The notes: generated from the sequence alone by a model not told the origin. 64,000 nucleotides of DNA from Geodermatophilus sp. TF02-6 (GCF_003319115.1 NZ_QOHF01000019.1:35402-99401), one strand, 5' to 3'; positions 1-11,890 are shown, numbered from the stretch's first letter. Translations and numbers: made by a program.

Positions 1-286
1 TGTCCACCACGGCTCCCGGGTGGAGCAGCAGCCCGACGGGCGCTGGCGCTCCTGGCGGGCCGACGGCACCGAGATCGTGATCGGAGGACCACCTCCGCCC
101 GCCCGCCGCGTGCGGCCGCTGTACGCCCGGGGTCCTCAGTCGCCGCGGCCTCGCCGTCTCCGGCGCCATCCCGTCGGGAGGCGGAGACCCGTGCCGGCGA
201 CCGACCGCGTGTTGCGTTCCCGGAGGTCGGTGGCGGCGGCTAGCGTGGGGTCGAACACGCGTTCGGCCACGACGGGAGGTGCCTCC
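1..286. other. Left edge, no confident gene
   Basis: No complete gene is supported here. One reading frame stays open from the edge into ruvC and its first part (about bases 2-85) reads like the C-terminal tail of an HNH/DUF222 endonuclease (His-His, then PDGRW and ADGT motifs). There is no stop codon to end such a gene, and the composition decays into Arg/Pro-rich shadow, so it is at most a decayed fragment. The last 50 bases hold the ruvC promoter and operator. Confidence 0.35.
241..265 (+). promoter_or_regulatory. ruvC promoter with LexA (SOS) box
   Basis: CGAAC-ACGC-GTTCG at 252-265 is a perfect palindrome matching the actinobacterial SOS box (CGAAC, four bases, GTTCG). A TAGCGT hexamer at 241-246 fits the TANNNT -10 consensus and would start transcription at about 253, inside the box, so bound LexA would block initiation. 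A Shine-Dalgarno GGGAGG follows at 274-279, ahead of the ruvC ATG at 287. DNA-damage control of ruvCAB is established in mycobacteria; here it is inferred from the site. Confidence 0.8.
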
Positions 287-853
287 ATGCGGGTGCTCGG
301 CATCGACCCGGGCCTCACCCGGTGCGGGTGGGGTGTGGTCGACGGGCGGCCCGGTGCGCGGCCCACCGCGGTGGGGGTGGGGGTGGTGCGTACCCCGGCC
401 GAGCTCGACCTGGAGCTGCGGCTGCTGGAGCTGCACACCGCCGTCACCGCGCTGCTGCGCGAGCACCGGCCGGACGTCGTGGCGATCGAGCGGGTGTTCA
501 CCCAGAGCAACAAGGGCACCGCCACCGGCACCGCGCAGGCGGCCGGCGTCGCGGCGCTGGCCGCGGCCCAGGCCGACCGGCCGGTCGCCTGGCACACGCC
601 CAGCGAGGTCAAGGCCGCGATCTCCGGCAGCGGCCGGGCCGACAAGGAGCAGGTCACCGTGATGGTCACCCGGGTGCTCGGGCTGGCCAGCCCGCCCAAG
701 CCGGCCGACGCCGCCGACGCGCTCGCGCTGGCGGTCTGCCACGCCTGGCGCGGGCCGGCCCAGCAGCGACTGCGGGTGGCCGCGCTGGCCGGCGGGATCG
801 GCGCGCCGGTCCGGTCGACGACGCTGCCGAGGTGGACGGGGGTGTCGCGGTGA
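287..853 (+). CDS. ruvC: Holliday junction resolvase RuvC
   Basis: 188-residue endonuclease that cuts four-way DNA junctions symmetrically during recombinational repair, working with RuvAB. The N-terminus MRVLGIDPG carries the first catalytic Asp (D7). The other acidic residues are visible as E68 (AIERVF), D141 and D144 (PADAADA), the RNase H-fold set expected for RuvC, and the length is normal. The ATG at 287 is chosen over upstream in-frame GTGs because it has a good ribosome site and begins exactly at the family start. First gene of ruvC-ruvA-ruvB, 64 nt before ruvA, under a LexA box. Confidence 0.97.
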   Translation: MRVLGIDPGLTRCGWGVVDGRPGARPTAVGVGVVRTPAELDLELRLLELHTAVTALLREHRPDVVAIERVFTQSNKGTATGTAQAAGVAALAAAQADRPVAWHTPSEVKAAISGSGRADKEQVTVMVTRVLGLASPPKPADAADALALAVCHAWRGPAQQRLRVAALAGGIGAPVRSTTLPRWTGVSR

Positions 854-917
854 CCGCCCCCGGTGGCCGCACGCCGACGGGGCGCCGCGGCGGCCCGCGC
901 GCAACGGGAGCGGGACG

Positions 918-1559
918 TTGATCGCCAGTGTGTCGGGCCGGGTGGCGGCGGTGTCGCCGGACGGCGCGGTCGTCGAGGTCGGGGGCATCGGGCTGTCGGT
1001 GCAGTGCACCCCCGGCACGATCGCCCGCCTGCAGGTGGGGGAGGCCGCCCGCCTGGCGACCAGCCTGGTGGTGCGCGAGGACTCGCTCACCCTCTACGGG
1101 TTCGCCGACGACGACGAGCGCCAGCTGTTCGAGCTGCTGCAGACCGCCAACGGGGTGGGGCCCCGGCTGGCGCAGGCCGTGCTGGCGATCCACCCGCCGC
1201 GCGAGGTGCGCCGGGCGGTGTCGATGGCCGACGTCAAGGCGCTCACCCAGGTCCCGGGCATCGGCAAGAAGGGCGCCGAGCGGCTGATCCTCGAGCTGCG
1301 CGACCGGCTGGGCGTCACCACCACCGACACCCAGCTGGACGGCGGTCCGGCACTCGCGGGTCCGCCGGCCCTCGTCCCGGTGGCGTCGTGGCGGGACCAG
1401 CTGACCTCCGCCCTGGTCAGCCTCGGCTGGACCGGCAAGGAAGTCGACGGCGCGGTCGCCCAGCTCGCGCCGGTCGCCGACGAACAGTTGGCCGCCACCG
1501 GCGCCGTGGAGGTCGCCGTCCTGCTGCGCCAGGCGCTGCGCCTGCTGGGGCGGTCGTGA
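918..1559 (+). CDS. ruvA: Holliday junction branch migration protein RuvA
   Basis: 213-residue junction-binding protein that forms the tetramer onto which RuvB motors load. An N-terminal OB-like domain (residues 1-65) is followed by two helix-hairpin-helix motifs, NGVGPRLAQ at about 77-85 and [12 protein letters not shown] at about 112-123. A linker and the C-terminal RuvB-binding three-helix domain follow. The start is TTG, supported by the standard MIASVSG opening. Sits between ruvC and ruvB on one strand. Confidence 0.96.
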   Translation: MIASVSGRVAAVSPDGAVVEVGGIGLSVQCTPGTIARLQVGEAARLATSLVVREDSLTLYGFADDDERQLFELLQTANGVGPRLAQAVLAIHPPREVRRAVSMADVKALTQVPGIGKKGAERLILELRDRLGVTTTDTQLDGGPALAGPPALVPVASWRDQLTSALVSLGWTGKEVDGAVAQLAPVADEQLAATGAVEVAVLLRQALRLLGRS

Positions 1560-1611
1560 GCGGCTTCGTGAGCCTGCCGGCCCCGCCGGGCGGGAGCGAA
1601 CGGAGGACAGG

Positions 1612-2739
1612 GTGAGCGCGCCGTTCGACCGCGGGTTGTCGGCCGCCGACGCCGGCCCCGGGCGGATCCCCGACGACGCCGTCGACCCGCGCGCCGGTGA
1701 CGAGGAGCGGGTCGTCGAGTCGGCGCTGCGGCCGCACTCGCTGGCCGACTTCATCGGCCAGCCGAAGGTCGCCCGCCAGCTCGAGCTGGTGCTCGAGGGC
1801 GCCAAGCGCCGCGGCCGGCCGCCGGACCACGTGCTGCTCTCCGGCCCACCCGGCCTGGGCAAGACCAGCCTGGCGCTGATCATCGGCTCCGAGCTGGGGA
1901 CGTCGGTGAAGATCACCAGCGGTCCGGCGATCGAGCGCTCGGGCGACCTCGCCGCGATGCTGTCCAACCTCAGCCCCGGTGACGTGCTGTTCATCGACGA
2001 GATCCACCGGATCGCCCGCCCGGCCGAGGAGCTGCTCTACATGGCGATGGAGGACTTCCGGGTCGACGTCGTCGTCGGCAAGGGCCCCGGAGCCACCGCC
2101 ATCCCGTTGGAGATCAACCCGTTCACGCTGGTCGGGGCCACCACGCGGGCCGGCCTGCTCACCGGGCCGCTGCGCGACCGGTTCGGCTTCGTCGGGCAGA
2201 TGGAGTTCTACGAACCGGCCGAGCTGCAGCAGGTGCTGGCCCGCAGCGCCGCGCTGCTGGGCGTCGAGCTCACCGAGGACGGCTCGGCGGAGATCGCCGG
2301 CCGCTCCCGGGGGACGCCACGCATCGCCAACCGGCTGCTGCGCCGGGTCCGCGACTACGCCGAGGTCCGGGCCGACGGGCGGGTGACCCGGGCGGTCGCC
2401 GAGGCCGCGCTGGCGCTCTACGACGTCGACCACCTCGGGCTGGACCGGCTCGACCGCGCCGTCCTCGAGGCCCTGGTCGTGCGCTTCGGCGGCGGCCCGG
2501 TCGGCGTGGCCACGCTGGCGGTCGCGGTGGGGGAGGAGCCGCACACCGTCGAGGAGGTGTGCGAGCCGTTCCTCGTGCGGGCCGGCCTGCTCGCCCGCAC
2601 ACCGCGCGGGCGGGTGGCGACCGAGGCGGCGTGGCGGCACCTGGGCCAGCCCCTGCCCCGGGGCGGCATCCCCCTCGGTCGGGGTGCGCCGGATCCGCAG
2701 GCACCCGGGTCGTCGTCAGAGACCCTCTTCGACGCCTAG
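1612..2739 (+). CDS. ruvB: Holliday junction DNA helicase RuvB
   Basis: 375-residue AAA+ ATPase that pumps DNA through the RuvA-bound junction. Walker A is GPPGLGKTS (K84, T85) and Walker B is LFIDEIH (D129, E130). The LVGATTRAG sensor region and a C-terminal winged-helix DNA-binding domain follow. About 35 N-terminal residues form a variable acidic extension, and the C-terminus has a Pro/Gly tail beyond the usual end. GTG start 53 nt after ruvA; last gene of the SOS-controlled operon. Confidence 0.97.
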   Translation: MSAPFDRGLSAADAGPGRIPDDAVDPRAGDEERVVESALRPHSLADFIGQPKVARQLELVLEGAKRRGRPPDHVLLSGPPGLGKTSLALIIGSELGTSVKITSGPAIERSGDLAAMLSNLSPGDVLFIDEIHRIARPAEELLYMAMEDFRVDVVVGKGPGATAIPLEINPFTLVGATTRAGLLTGPLRDRFGFVGQMEFYEPAELQQVLARSAALLGVELTEDGSAEIAGRSRGTPRIANRLLRRVRDYAEVRADGRVTRAVAEAALALYDVDHLGLDRLDRAVLEALVVRFGGGPVGVATLAVAVGEEPHTVEEVCEPFLVRAGLLARTPRGRVATEAAWRHLGQPLPRGGIPLGRGAPDPQAPGSSSETLFDA

Positions 2740-2888
2740 ACTGCGAAGGCGCTGGCGCGCTCGTCCGGCCGTGGCCGCGCGCGTCCCGCCCGGATGTCCC
2801 GGCGTGCCGCAGCCGACGTACCCGAGCGGTCCCATCCCGGACCGCACCCACCGCGGCCCGCACCGCGCGGTAGAGAGGCACATCCATC

Positions 2889-3224
2889 GTGGAGCAGTTC
2901 TTCCCGCTCGTCGTCCTGGCCCTGGCCTTCGTCCTGCTGATCGTGCTGCCCGCCCGGCAGCGCAAGCGGGTGCAGGCCCAGCAGCGGGCGATGCAGGAGT
3001 CGCTGACCCCGGGCACCCCGGTCGTCACCACCGCCGGCCTGCACGGCACGGTCGCCGGCCTGGGCACCGGCACCGTGGACCTGCAGATCGCTCCCGGCGT
3101 CGTGGTCACCTTCGCCCGGCAGGCCATCCTCGAGGTCCGCCCCGCCGTCGACACCGGGTCCACCGTGGCCGGCGACGAGCCGAACGGCCCGACGGACGGC
3201 GGCCCGGCCGACCGCCTCCGCTGA
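2889..3224 (+). CDS. yajC: Preprotein translocase subunit YajC
   Basis: 111-residue small membrane protein of the SecDF-YajC accessory complex at the inner membrane. It has one N-terminal transmembrane segment (about residues 3-21), then a basic stretch RQRKR and a cytoplasmic domain with the family pattern around LTPGTPVVTTAGLHGTV. GTG start with GTAGAGAGG upstream. It lies 149 nt after ruvB and 15 nt before secD, the usual order in actinobacteria. Confidence 0.93.
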   Translation: MEQFFPLVVLALAFVLLIVLPARQRKRVQAQQRAMQESLTPGTPVVTTAGLHGTVAGLGTGTVDLQIAPGVVVTFARQAILEVRPAVDTGSTVAGDEPNGPTDGGPADRLR

Positions 3225-3238
3225 GCCGGAGCGGCACC

Positions 3239-4924
3239 GTGGCCCAACGCCAGTTCCCTGCGCGCCGGTACTTCGGCGCCTTCGTCCTCATCGTGGCCGT
3301 GCTCTACGGCCTGGTCTTCCTCACCGGCGACACGCGCACGCCGCAGCTGGGGCTCGACCTGCGCGGCGGCACGACGGTCACCCTCACCGCCCGCACCCCG
3401 GACGGGCGGGCACCCGCCCCCGAGGACCTCGAGCTGGCCCGCCAGATCATCGAGCAGCGGGTCAACGGCCTGGGCGTCGCCGAGGCCGAGGTGGTCACCG
3501 AGGGCGACTCGAACATCGTCATCTCCGTCCCCGGGGACAACGGCGAGCAGGCCCGCGAGCTGGGCCAGACCGCGCAGCTGCGCTTCCGCCCGGTGCTCGC
3601 CGGCCCCGAACCGGCGACGCCGGCGGCCGACCAGAGCACCCCGCCGACCGACGGGTCCCCCACCGGCACCCCCGCAGCGCCCACCGACACCCCCACGCCC
3701 ACCGACACCCCGGCGCCCAGCGACGGCGCGGCCCCGTCGACGCCGGCGGCGCCCACCACCGCGGCTCCCTCGGGGGACGCCGTCGCCGACCCCTCGCTGC
3801 CCGACCCCGACGCGCCCCCGGTGACCCAGGAGCAGGCGGCCGCCGAGTACGCCACCCTCACCTGCGGCACCGACCAGGCGCCGGGGGCCGTCGACCGCCC
3901 CCAGGACCACGTCGCCGCCTGCTCCGAGGACGGGCAGGCCAAGTACCTGCTGGGCCCGGCCATCCTCGAGGGGACCGACATCGTCGACGCCAGCGCCGGC
4001 ACCCAGCAGACCACCGGCGAGTGGGTGGTCCTGCTCGACTTCGACTCCACCGGCCGGGACACCTGGGCCGCCTACACCGCCGCCCACGTCGGCGAGAACG
4101 TCGCCTTCACCCTCGACGGGCGGGTCGTCTCGGCGCCGACCATCCAGGGCGCCATCAACGGCCAGACGACGATCACCGGCAACTTCGACCGGGCCGGCGC
4201 CGAGCAGCTGGCCAACCAGCTGCGCTACGGCGCCCTGCCGCTCACCTTCACCCAGGCCACCGCCCAGTCGATCTCCACCGAGCTGGGCGCCGAGCAGCTG
4301 CGCGCCGGACTGATCGCCGGCGCCATCGGCATCGCCCTGGTGTTCGTCTACGCGTTGGTCTACTACCGGCTGCTCGGGCTGGTGATGATCGCCAGCCTGA
4401 TCCTGTCGGCCGTGGTCGTCTACGCCGTCCTCGTGCTGCTCGGCCGGCAGATCGGCTTCACCCTCAGCTTGGCCGGCATCGCCGGGTTCATCGTCTCGAT
4501 CGGCATCACCGCCGACTCGTTCGTCGTCTACTTCGAACGGCTCAAGGACGAGATCCGTGAGGGCCGCACGCTGCGCTCGGCGGTGCCGCGGGCGTGGGTC
4601 CGGGCCCGCCGGACGATCCTGTCGGCCGACGCGGTCAGCTTCCTCGCCGCGGCGATCCTCTACGTCCTGGCCATCGGCGACGTGAAGGGCTTCGCGTTCA
4701 CCCTGGGCATGTCGACCGTGCTCGACCTGGTCGTCGTCTTCCTCTTCACCCACCCGCTGATGGCCGTCCTGGCCCGCTTCCGGTCGTTCGGCAGCAGCCG
4801 GATCTCCGGGCTGGGCAACGTCGACCGCGGCCGCCGGGCGGCGACCGTCCCCACCGCGCCCGGCCGCGAGCTGGTCGGCGCCGGCGCGGCGCGTCCCGCA
4901 GCCCACGACAGGAGCTCCTCATGA
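3239..4924 (+). CDS. secD: Protein translocase subunit SecD
   Basis: 561-residue membrane protein that uses the proton gradient to help pull proteins out of the SecYEG channel. One N-terminal transmembrane helix (about 10-27) is followed by the GLDLRGG motif, a large periplasmic domain and a C-terminal bundle of five helices with the SIGITADSFVVYFERLKDE signature. Residues about 126-196 are a Pro/Thr/Ala-rich low-complexity insertion in the extracytoplasmic domain, common in actinobacteria but long here. The GTG at 3239 has GGAG 7 nt upstream and gives the normal N-terminus. The stop overlaps the secF start. Confidence 0.95.
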   Translation: MAQRQFPARRYFGAFVLIVAVLYGLVFLTGDTRTPQLGLDLRGGTTVTLTARTPDGRAPAPEDLELARQIIEQRVNGLGVAEAEVVTEGDSNIVISVPGDNGEQARELGQTAQLRFRPVLAGPEPATPAADQSTPPTDGSPTGTPAAPTDTPTPTDTPAPSDGAAPSTPAAPTTAAPSGDAVADPSLPDPDAPPVTQEQAAAEYATLTCGTDQAPGAVDRPQDHVAACSEDGQAKYLLGPAILEGTDIVDASAGTQQTTGEWVVLLDFDSTGRDTWAAYTAAHVGENVAFTLDGRVVSAPTIQGAINGQTTITGNFDRAGAEQLANQLRYGALPLTFTQATAQSISTELGAEQLRAGLIAGAIGIALVFVYALVYYRLLGLVMIASLILSAVVVYAVLVLLGRQIGFTLSLAGIAGFIVSIGITADSFVVYFERLKDEIREGRTLRSAVPRAWVRARRTILSADAVSFLAAAILYVLAIGDVKGFAFTLGMSTVLDLVVVFLFTHPLMAVLARFRSFGSSRISGLGNVDRGRRAATVPTAPGRELVGAGAARPAAHDRSSS

Positions 4925-6372
4925 CCCGCCGCGAGCCTGCCGACGGCCCCGCCGACGTGGCGGTCCCGCTCGGCACGGACGCCGACGAGGGCCAGGACGA
5001 CGGCGCCGTGCGCTCCGACGCGGCCGCCGCCGCCGACGACGACGCGCTCGCCGACGCGGGGCTGCTGGCGCAGCGGCGCGCCGGCACCCGCTCGCCGCAG
5101 CGGCGTGCCTCCCTGGCCCACCGGCTCTACAACGGCGAGGCCGGGCTCGACGTCGTCGGCAACAGCAGGCGGATCTACCTGCTCACCGCGGTGGTCGTGC
5201 TGGTCTGCGTCGGCGCGATCGTCTTCCGCGGGTTCAACTTCGGCATCGAGTTCGCCGGCGGCAACAGCTTCCGGGTGCCGGGCACCGGCGCCGACCTCTC
5301 TGCGGTGCAGACGGCGGCCGAGGACGCCGGAGCCCAGGTGGCCAGCGCCCAGGTGGTCGGCGGCAACTCGATCCTGCTGCGCACCGGCGCCCTGGACAAC
5401 GCGGGCGAGAACAGGGTCGTCGACGCCGTGGCCCAGGCGGCCGGCGTGCAGCCGAACGAGGTCGCCCAGCAGGCGGTGAGCGCCGCGTGGGGCCAGGACA
5501 TCACCAGACAGGCGCTCATCGCGCTCGCGGTCTTCCTCGTCGCGGTGGTGCTCTTCCTGGCCGTCCGCTTCCGGCTCACGATGGCCATCGGTGCCATCGC
5601 CGCGCTGGTCCACGACATCGTCGTCACCGCCGGCATCTACGCCCTCGTCGGTTTCGAGGTCACGCCGTCGACGGTGATCGGCTTCCTCACCATCCTCGGC
5701 TTCTCGCTCTACGACACCGTCGTCGTGTTCGACAAGGTCGACGAGAACACCCGGGGCCTGACCCGGAGTGCCCGGATGACCTGGGGCGAGGCGGCCAACC
5801 TGGCGGTCAACCAGACGCTGATGCGCTCGATCAACACCTCGGTGATCGCGCTGCTGCCGGTGGCCGGGCTGCTGTTCGTGGGCGCCGGGCTGCTCGGCGT
5901 CGGCACGCTCAAGGACCTCGCCCTGGTGCTGTTCGTCGGGCTGGCCGCCGGCACCTACTCGTCGATCTTCCTGGCCACCCCGATCGTGGCCGACCTCGAG
6001 GAGCGCGACCCGGAAGTCGTGGCCCTGCGCAAGCGGGTGCTCGCCCGCCGGGCCGCCCAGGCCCGGCAGGCCGGTACCGCCGCCGGCCGTGCGCCGGTGG
6101 CCAGCGCCCGCCGCGCCGCGGCCGGCGCCCGCCGCGGCGGAGGGGTGGCCCTGGCCGAGCGCGAGGAGGACCTGGGGCCGGCCCGGGTCGACGTCGTGGT
6201 CGAGTCGCCGGAGTCGGTGCGGCCGGAGCAGCCCGGCGGCCGGCCGGTGCCGTCGGGAAGCGGCCGCACGGCCGAGCCGCGCAGCGGGGCGACGGCCGCA
6301 CCGCGCCCGGGCGCCCGCCCGCAGCGGCCCGGGGGGCGCCGTTCGGGCAGCGGCTCCCGGAAGCGCCGGTGA
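4921..6372 (+). CDS. secF: Protein translocase subunit SecF
   Basis: 483-residue partner of SecD. Residues 1-80 are an acidic, Ala-rich cytoplasmic extension absent from most SecF. Then come transmembrane helix 1 (from residue 86), the FGIEFAGG motif, the periplasmic domain and five more helices, including the ILGFSLYDTVVVFDKVDENT signature. The last ~110 residues are a basic, Arg/Gly/Pro-rich tail. ATG at 4921 overlaps the secD stop (ATGA), implying translational coupling, and the gene overlaps apt by 4 nt. Confidence 0.95.
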   Translation: MTRREPADGPADVAVPLGTDADEGQDDGAVRSDAAAAADDDALADAGLLAQRRAGTRSPQRRASLAHRLYNGEAGLDVVGNSRRIYLLTAVVVLVCVGAIVFRGFNFGIEFAGGNSFRVPGTGADLSAVQTAAEDAGAQVASAQVVGGNSILLRTGALDNAGENRVVDAVAQAAGVQPNEVAQQAVSAAWGQDITRQALIALAVFLVAVVLFLAVRFRLTMAIGAIAALVHDIVVTAGIYALVGFEVTPSTVIGFLTILGFSLYDTVVVFDKVDENTRGLTRSARMTWGEAANLAVNQTLMRSINTSVIALLPVAGLLFVGAGLLGVGTLKDLALVLFVGLAAGTYSSIFLATPIVADLEERDPEVVALRKRVLARRAAQARQAGTAAGRAPVASARRAAAGARRGGGVALAEREEDLGPARVDVVVESPESVRPEQPGGRPVPSGSGRTAEPRSGATAAPRPGARPQRPGGRRSGSGSRKRR

Positions 6373-6971
6373 GCGCCGACGCCGCGGCGGCCGAGGGCGC
6401 CGCCGAACCGCCGCTCGACGAGCTCATCGCCGGCCTCACCGTCGACGTCCCCGACCACCCCGAGCCGGGCGTGGTGTTCCGCGACCTGACCCCGGTGTTC
6501 GCCGACGGGCACGCCTTCCGGCGGATGATCGACGGCCTGGCCGCTCCCTCCGCCGCGGACCCGCGGGTGGCCGCGCTGGCCTCCGGCGGGGCGGACCCGG
6601 GGTTCGACGTCGTCGTCGGCGTCGAGGCCCGCGGGTTCCTCCTGGCGGCCGCCGTGGCCCTCGACGCCGGCGTCGGGGTGGTGCCCGTCCGCAAGGCCGG
6701 CAAGCTGCCCCGCGAGCGGATCGCCGCCGAGTACGCGCTGGAGTACGGCACGGCCACGCTGGAGCTGCACTCCGACGCGGTCCGGCCCGGTCAGCGGGTG
6801 CTCGTCGTGGACGACGTCCTGGCCACCGGGGGCACCCTCGGGGCGGCGATCGCCCTGGTGGAGCGGCTCGGCGGCGTGGTGAGCGCCGTCTCGGTGGTCG
6901 TGGAGCTCACCGCGCTCGGCGGCCGCCAGCGGCTGGCCCCGCACACCGTGCACGCGCTCTGGACCACCTGA
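6369..6971 (+). CDS. apt: Adenine phosphoribosyltransferase
   Basis: 200-residue purine-salvage enzyme converting adenine and PRPP to AMP and pyrophosphate. The PRPP-binding motif VLVVDDVLATGGT is at about 144-156, and the family features GVVFRDLTPV near the N-terminus and VVGVEARGF in the core are present. The ~20 N-terminal Ala-rich residues are variable. GTG start overlaps the secF stop. The position between secF and relA is the conserved actinobacterial order. Confidence 0.94.
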   Translation: MSADAAAAEGAAEPPLDELIAGLTVDVPDHPEPGVVFRDLTPVFADGHAFRRMIDGLAAPSAADPRVAALASGGADPGFDVVVGVEARGFLLAAAVALDAGVGVVPVRKAGKLPRERIAAEYALEYGTATLELHSDAVRPGQRVLVVDDVLATGGTLGAAIALVERLGGVVSAVSVVVELTALGGRQRLAPHTVHALWTT

Positions 6972-7058
6972 GGGAAGGTGCCCGAGTCGGGGCGCGTTTC
7001 CCCTGGTGCCGTCCCACTACCATGAGGGTCCTCCCTCCTCCGGCCTGCAGGAGTCGCC

Positions 7059-9515
<2,457 letters not shown>

Positions 9516-9516
9516 A

Positions 9517-9562
9517 GAAGGGACCCCCTGAGCCTGCGGAGGCGCCCTGGAGGGGGTCCTTC
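9517..9562. terminator. Bidirectional terminator hairpin, repeat-derived
   Basis: GGACCCCCT at 9521-9529 pairs perfectly with AGGGGGTCC at 9551-9559. The loop contains GAGCCTGCGG, one base from the GAGCCTGCGA core of the dispersed intergenic repeat seen at 27.1, 54.9 and 57.8 kb. It lies between convergent relA and the methyltransferase gene and covers the latter's stop codon. Both the terminator role and the repeat origin are inferences from position and sequence. Confidence 0.6.
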
Positions 9563-10214
9563 AGAGAGCGGTGGCCACGACGGCGTAGAGCGGGTCGCCC
9601 GTACCCGGCGGGGTGCGCAGTGTCACCGTCGGCTCGGTGAACCGTCCGGTGCGCCGGATCAGCTCGCTGATGATCGCCCCGTGCTGCCGGTCGTCGGTCG
9701 CCAGCCAGCCGCGGACGGCCTTGGTCGGGAAGCACCGGTTGGAGAAGGTGATGGCCAGCGGCCCGCCCGGCCGCAGCACCCGGCCGACGTCGGCGAGCAC
9801 CTCGATCGGCTGCGTGAGGTAGTCGATCGACACGCAGCAGACCACCGCGTCCACGTCGTCGTCGGGCAGCGGGACCCGCGGGTCGGCGTTCAGGTCGTGG
9901 ACGCACCGCTCGGTCGCCGCCGGGTTGGCGGCCAGCTCCTCGGCGTTCATCCCCAGCACCACCAGCTCGGCCGGCGGCGTCTGGAAGTGCGACACCCACG
10001 ACGACATCAGGTCGAGCACCCGGCGCGGGCCGGGCGCGGCGCCGTCGATGCCCAGCTCGGCGTACAGCTCGCCCACCGCGGCGATCGCGGCGTCGTCGAG
10101 GTGCGTCACCAGCCGGGGCGGGGCGTAGAAGAGCGCGTCGGGACGCTCGTCGGCGCGCTGGAAGAAGCCCGGCGGGAACCCGGCGTAGCGGTCGCCGTCC
10201 CCGGTCGGGGGCAT
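9561..10214 (-). CDS. SAM-dependent methyltransferase-like protein
   Basis: 217-residue soluble protein with the class I methyltransferase fold pattern. A degenerate motif I (RVLDLMSSWVSH) is followed by an acidic second strand (LVVLGMNAEEL) and the LPDDDVDAVVCCVSIDYL and RVLRPGGPLAITFSN motifs typical of methyltransferases acting on small molecules or of unknown target. The Gly-rich loop of motif I is not canonical, so cofactor binding is less certain. ATG at 10214 overlaps the stop of the upstream cyclophilin gene (ATGA), so the two are probably co-expressed. The substrate cannot be told from sequence. Confidence 0.8.
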   Translation of the reverse strand: MPPTGDGDRYAGFPPGFFQRADERPDALFYAPPRLVTHLDDAAIAAVGELYAELGIDGAAPGPRRVLDLMSSWVSHFQTPPAELVVLGMNAEELAANPAATERCVHDLNADPRVPLPDDDVDAVVCCVSIDYLTQPIEVLADVGRVLRPGGPLAITFSNRCFPTKAVRGWLATDDRQHGAIISELIRRTGRFTEPTVTLRTPPGTGDPLYAVVATAL

Positions 10215-11035
10215 CAGCCGGCGACCGTCATCGACTCGATGCGGACCTCCTGGGTCGGCTTGCCGTCACCGGGGCCGTTGCTGCCGTCGTTGCCGTTGGC
10301 GGCGATGGCGTCGAGCACGGCCAGCCCCGCGTCGTCGATCGTGCCCAGGACGGTGTAGCCCGGCGGCAGCTGACTGTCGCCGTAGACGAGGAAGAACTGG
10401 CTGCCGTCGAAGCCCTGACCGCTGTTGGCCATCGCCAACGTGCCGCGGGGGTAGGTCTCGGTCCCGGTCACCTGGGTGGGGAACTGGTAGGCCGGTCCGC
10501 CGCTCCCGGTGCCGCTGGGGTCACCGCACTGCAGCACCTCCAGGCCCTCGGAGTCGGTCTCGCGGTGGCAGGTCGTGCCGTCGAAGTAGCCCCGCTGGGC
10601 CAGGTAGACCATGCTCGCCGTCGCGCACGGGGCCTTGGCGTTGTCCAGGGTCAGCCCGATGGCGCCGACGTTGGTGGTCATGGTGACCGCGGTGGTGCCG
10701 GTCGGGGTGACCTCGGTGGGCGGGGTTCCGGTGTCGGCGCGCAGGTTCGGGTTGCTGGCCGTGTCGGCGGGGGTCCAGTCGCACGTCCCGTCGCTGCCGT
10801 CGACGACCGCGGGGCTGGTGGGGGCGGCGCTGCTCGAGGCCGCGGCGGCGTCGACGCTCTCGTCGTCCCCGACGCCGGTGATCAGCCAGACGGCGCCGAC
10901 GACGAGCAGCACCGCGACGGCGGTGACCCCGATGAGCAGGTTGCGACGGCGCTTGCGGGCCAGCGCGGCACGGCGCTCGAGTTGGCGCTGCAGCCGCCGC
11001 TGGGCGGCCTGCCGTCGCTGCTTGTTGCTCGGCAC
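10214..11035 (-). CDS. Membrane-anchored cyclophilin-type peptidyl-prolyl isomerase
   Basis: 273 residues. A strongly basic cytoplasmic N-terminus (RKRRRN) leads into one transmembrane helix (about 33-53), a Ser/Ala/Pro linker and an extracytoplasmic cyclophilin domain with [28 protein letters not shown] and GYTVLGTI. Some canonical active-site residues are replaced, as in the actinobacterial anchored subgroup. The GTG at 11035 is preferred to far-upstream in-frame starts because GAGGAG lies about 10 nt before it. In related genomes this gene sits between relA and the MBL gene; here a methyltransferase has been added downstream. Confidence 0.88.
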   Translation of the reverse strand: MPSNKQRRQAAQRRLQRQLERRAALARKRRRNLLIGVTAVAVLLVVGAVWLITGVGDDESVDAAAASSSAAPTSPAVVDGSDGTCDWTPADTASNPNLRADTGTPPTEVTPTGTTAVTMTTNVGAIGLTLDNAKAPCATASMVYLAQRGYFDGTTCHRETDSEGLEVLQCGDPSGTGSGGPAYQFPTQVTGTETYPRGTLAMANSGQGFDGSQFFLVYGDSQLPPGYTVLGTIDDAGLAVLDAIAANGNDGSNGPGDGKPTQEVRIESMTVAG

Positions 11036-11182
11036 GGGTGGGAACTCCTCGGACGGACGGCTGCTGCGGCGGAACGCGGGAGGCGGGCTTAAGCGGGCGC
11101 CCGCGCAACGCTGGTCGGTCCGCGAGTCTAGGTGTCGCGCCTGGCCGTTCCCTGGCAGCGGAGGGGCCCGGAGCGCCGCGCG

Positions 11183-11188
11183 TAACCT
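11183..11188 (+). promoter_or_regulatory. Probable -10 box of a leaderless promoter
   Basis: TAACCT fits TANNNT and ends only 6 nt before the GTG start at 11195, so transcription would begin at or next to the start codon. No Shine-Dalgarno is present. Leaderless transcripts are common in actinobacteria. Confidence 0.5.
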
Positions 11189-11194
11189 GCACGG

Positions 11195-11890
11195 GTGCTC
11201 ATCCGCTCGTTCCCGGCCGGCGCGTTCGGCACCAACTGCTACGCCGTCGCCTCCGGGCCGCGGCAGGAGTGCGTGGTGGTCGACCCCGGCATGGACGCCG
11301 TCGAGCCGCTGGCCCGGATGCTGGCCCAGGACGGCCTCAAGCCGGTCGCCGTCGTGCTCACCCACGGCCACCTCGACCACACCTTCTCGGTGCTGCCGGT
11401 CTGCGACGGCTACGACATCCCCGCCTACCTGCACCCGAGCGACTTCGGGATGCTGGCCGACCCCGCTCGCTGGCACGGCCCGCAGCTGGCCCCGCTGATC
11501 ACCGGCGTCGCGCTGCCCGACCCGTCGGAGGTGCGGCCGCTCGACGACGGCGCCGTGCTGTCCCTCGCCGGGGTCGAGCTGACCGTGCGGCACGCGCCCG
11601 GGCACACCCAGGGGTCGGTGGTGTTCTCCCTCGACCTGGACGACGCCCCGGGGCTGCTCGCCGGCGACGTGCTCTTCGCCGGGTCGGTGGGCCGGGTCGA
11701 CCTGCCCGGCGGCTCGTGGGAGGCGATGCTCGCGTCGCTGCGGGACGTCGTCCTGCCGCTGGACGACGAGACGGTGGTCCTGCCCGGGCACGGGCCGGCG
11801 ACCACGATCGGGCGGGAGCGGGCCACCAACCCCTACCTGGCCGAGGCAGCGGCGGGTGCCGGGCCCGCTCCGAGGGGACGGGGGCTGTGA
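11195..11890 (+). CDS. MBL-fold metallohydrolase (glyoxalase II-like)
   Basis: 231-residue soluble hydrolase. The metal-binding motif THGHLDH is at 56-62, followed by H137 in [10 protein letters not shown]158 in AGDVLF and a late PGHGP. This is the full ligand set of glyoxalase II-type enzymes, which hydrolyse thioesters, though the substrate of this conserved actinobacterial member is not established. GTG start without leader. Its last codons overlap hisS by 4 nt, so the pair is translationally coupled. Confidence 0.9.
   Translation: MLIRSFPAGAFGTNCYAVASGPRQECVVVDPGMDAVEPLARMLAQDGLKPVAVVLTHGHLDHTFSVLPVCDGYDIPAYLHPSDFGMLADPARWHGPQLAPLITGVALPDPSEVRPLDDGAVLSLAGVELTVRHAPGHTQGSVVFSLDLDDAPGLLAGDVLFAGSVGRVDLPGGSWEAMLASLRDVVLPLDDETVVLPGHGPATTIGRERATNPYLAEAAAGAGPAPRGRGL

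Noticed and set aside
20..286. N-terminal extension of ruvC, or an HNH endonuclease tail
   Set aside because: The frame is open but the sequence is Arg/Pro-rich, has no stop for an upstream gene, and crosses the LexA box and ruvC ribosome site. The endonuclease-like stretch of about 25 residues is too short to support a call.
2270..4906. 878-residue minus-strand open frame opposite yajC-secD
   Set aside because: Antisense frame created by GC-rich codon use; the plus strand carries clear yajC and secD. Similar long antisense frames opposite carB (47651-50353), relA (7017-9446) and the M50 gene (35678-39097) were rejected for the same reason.
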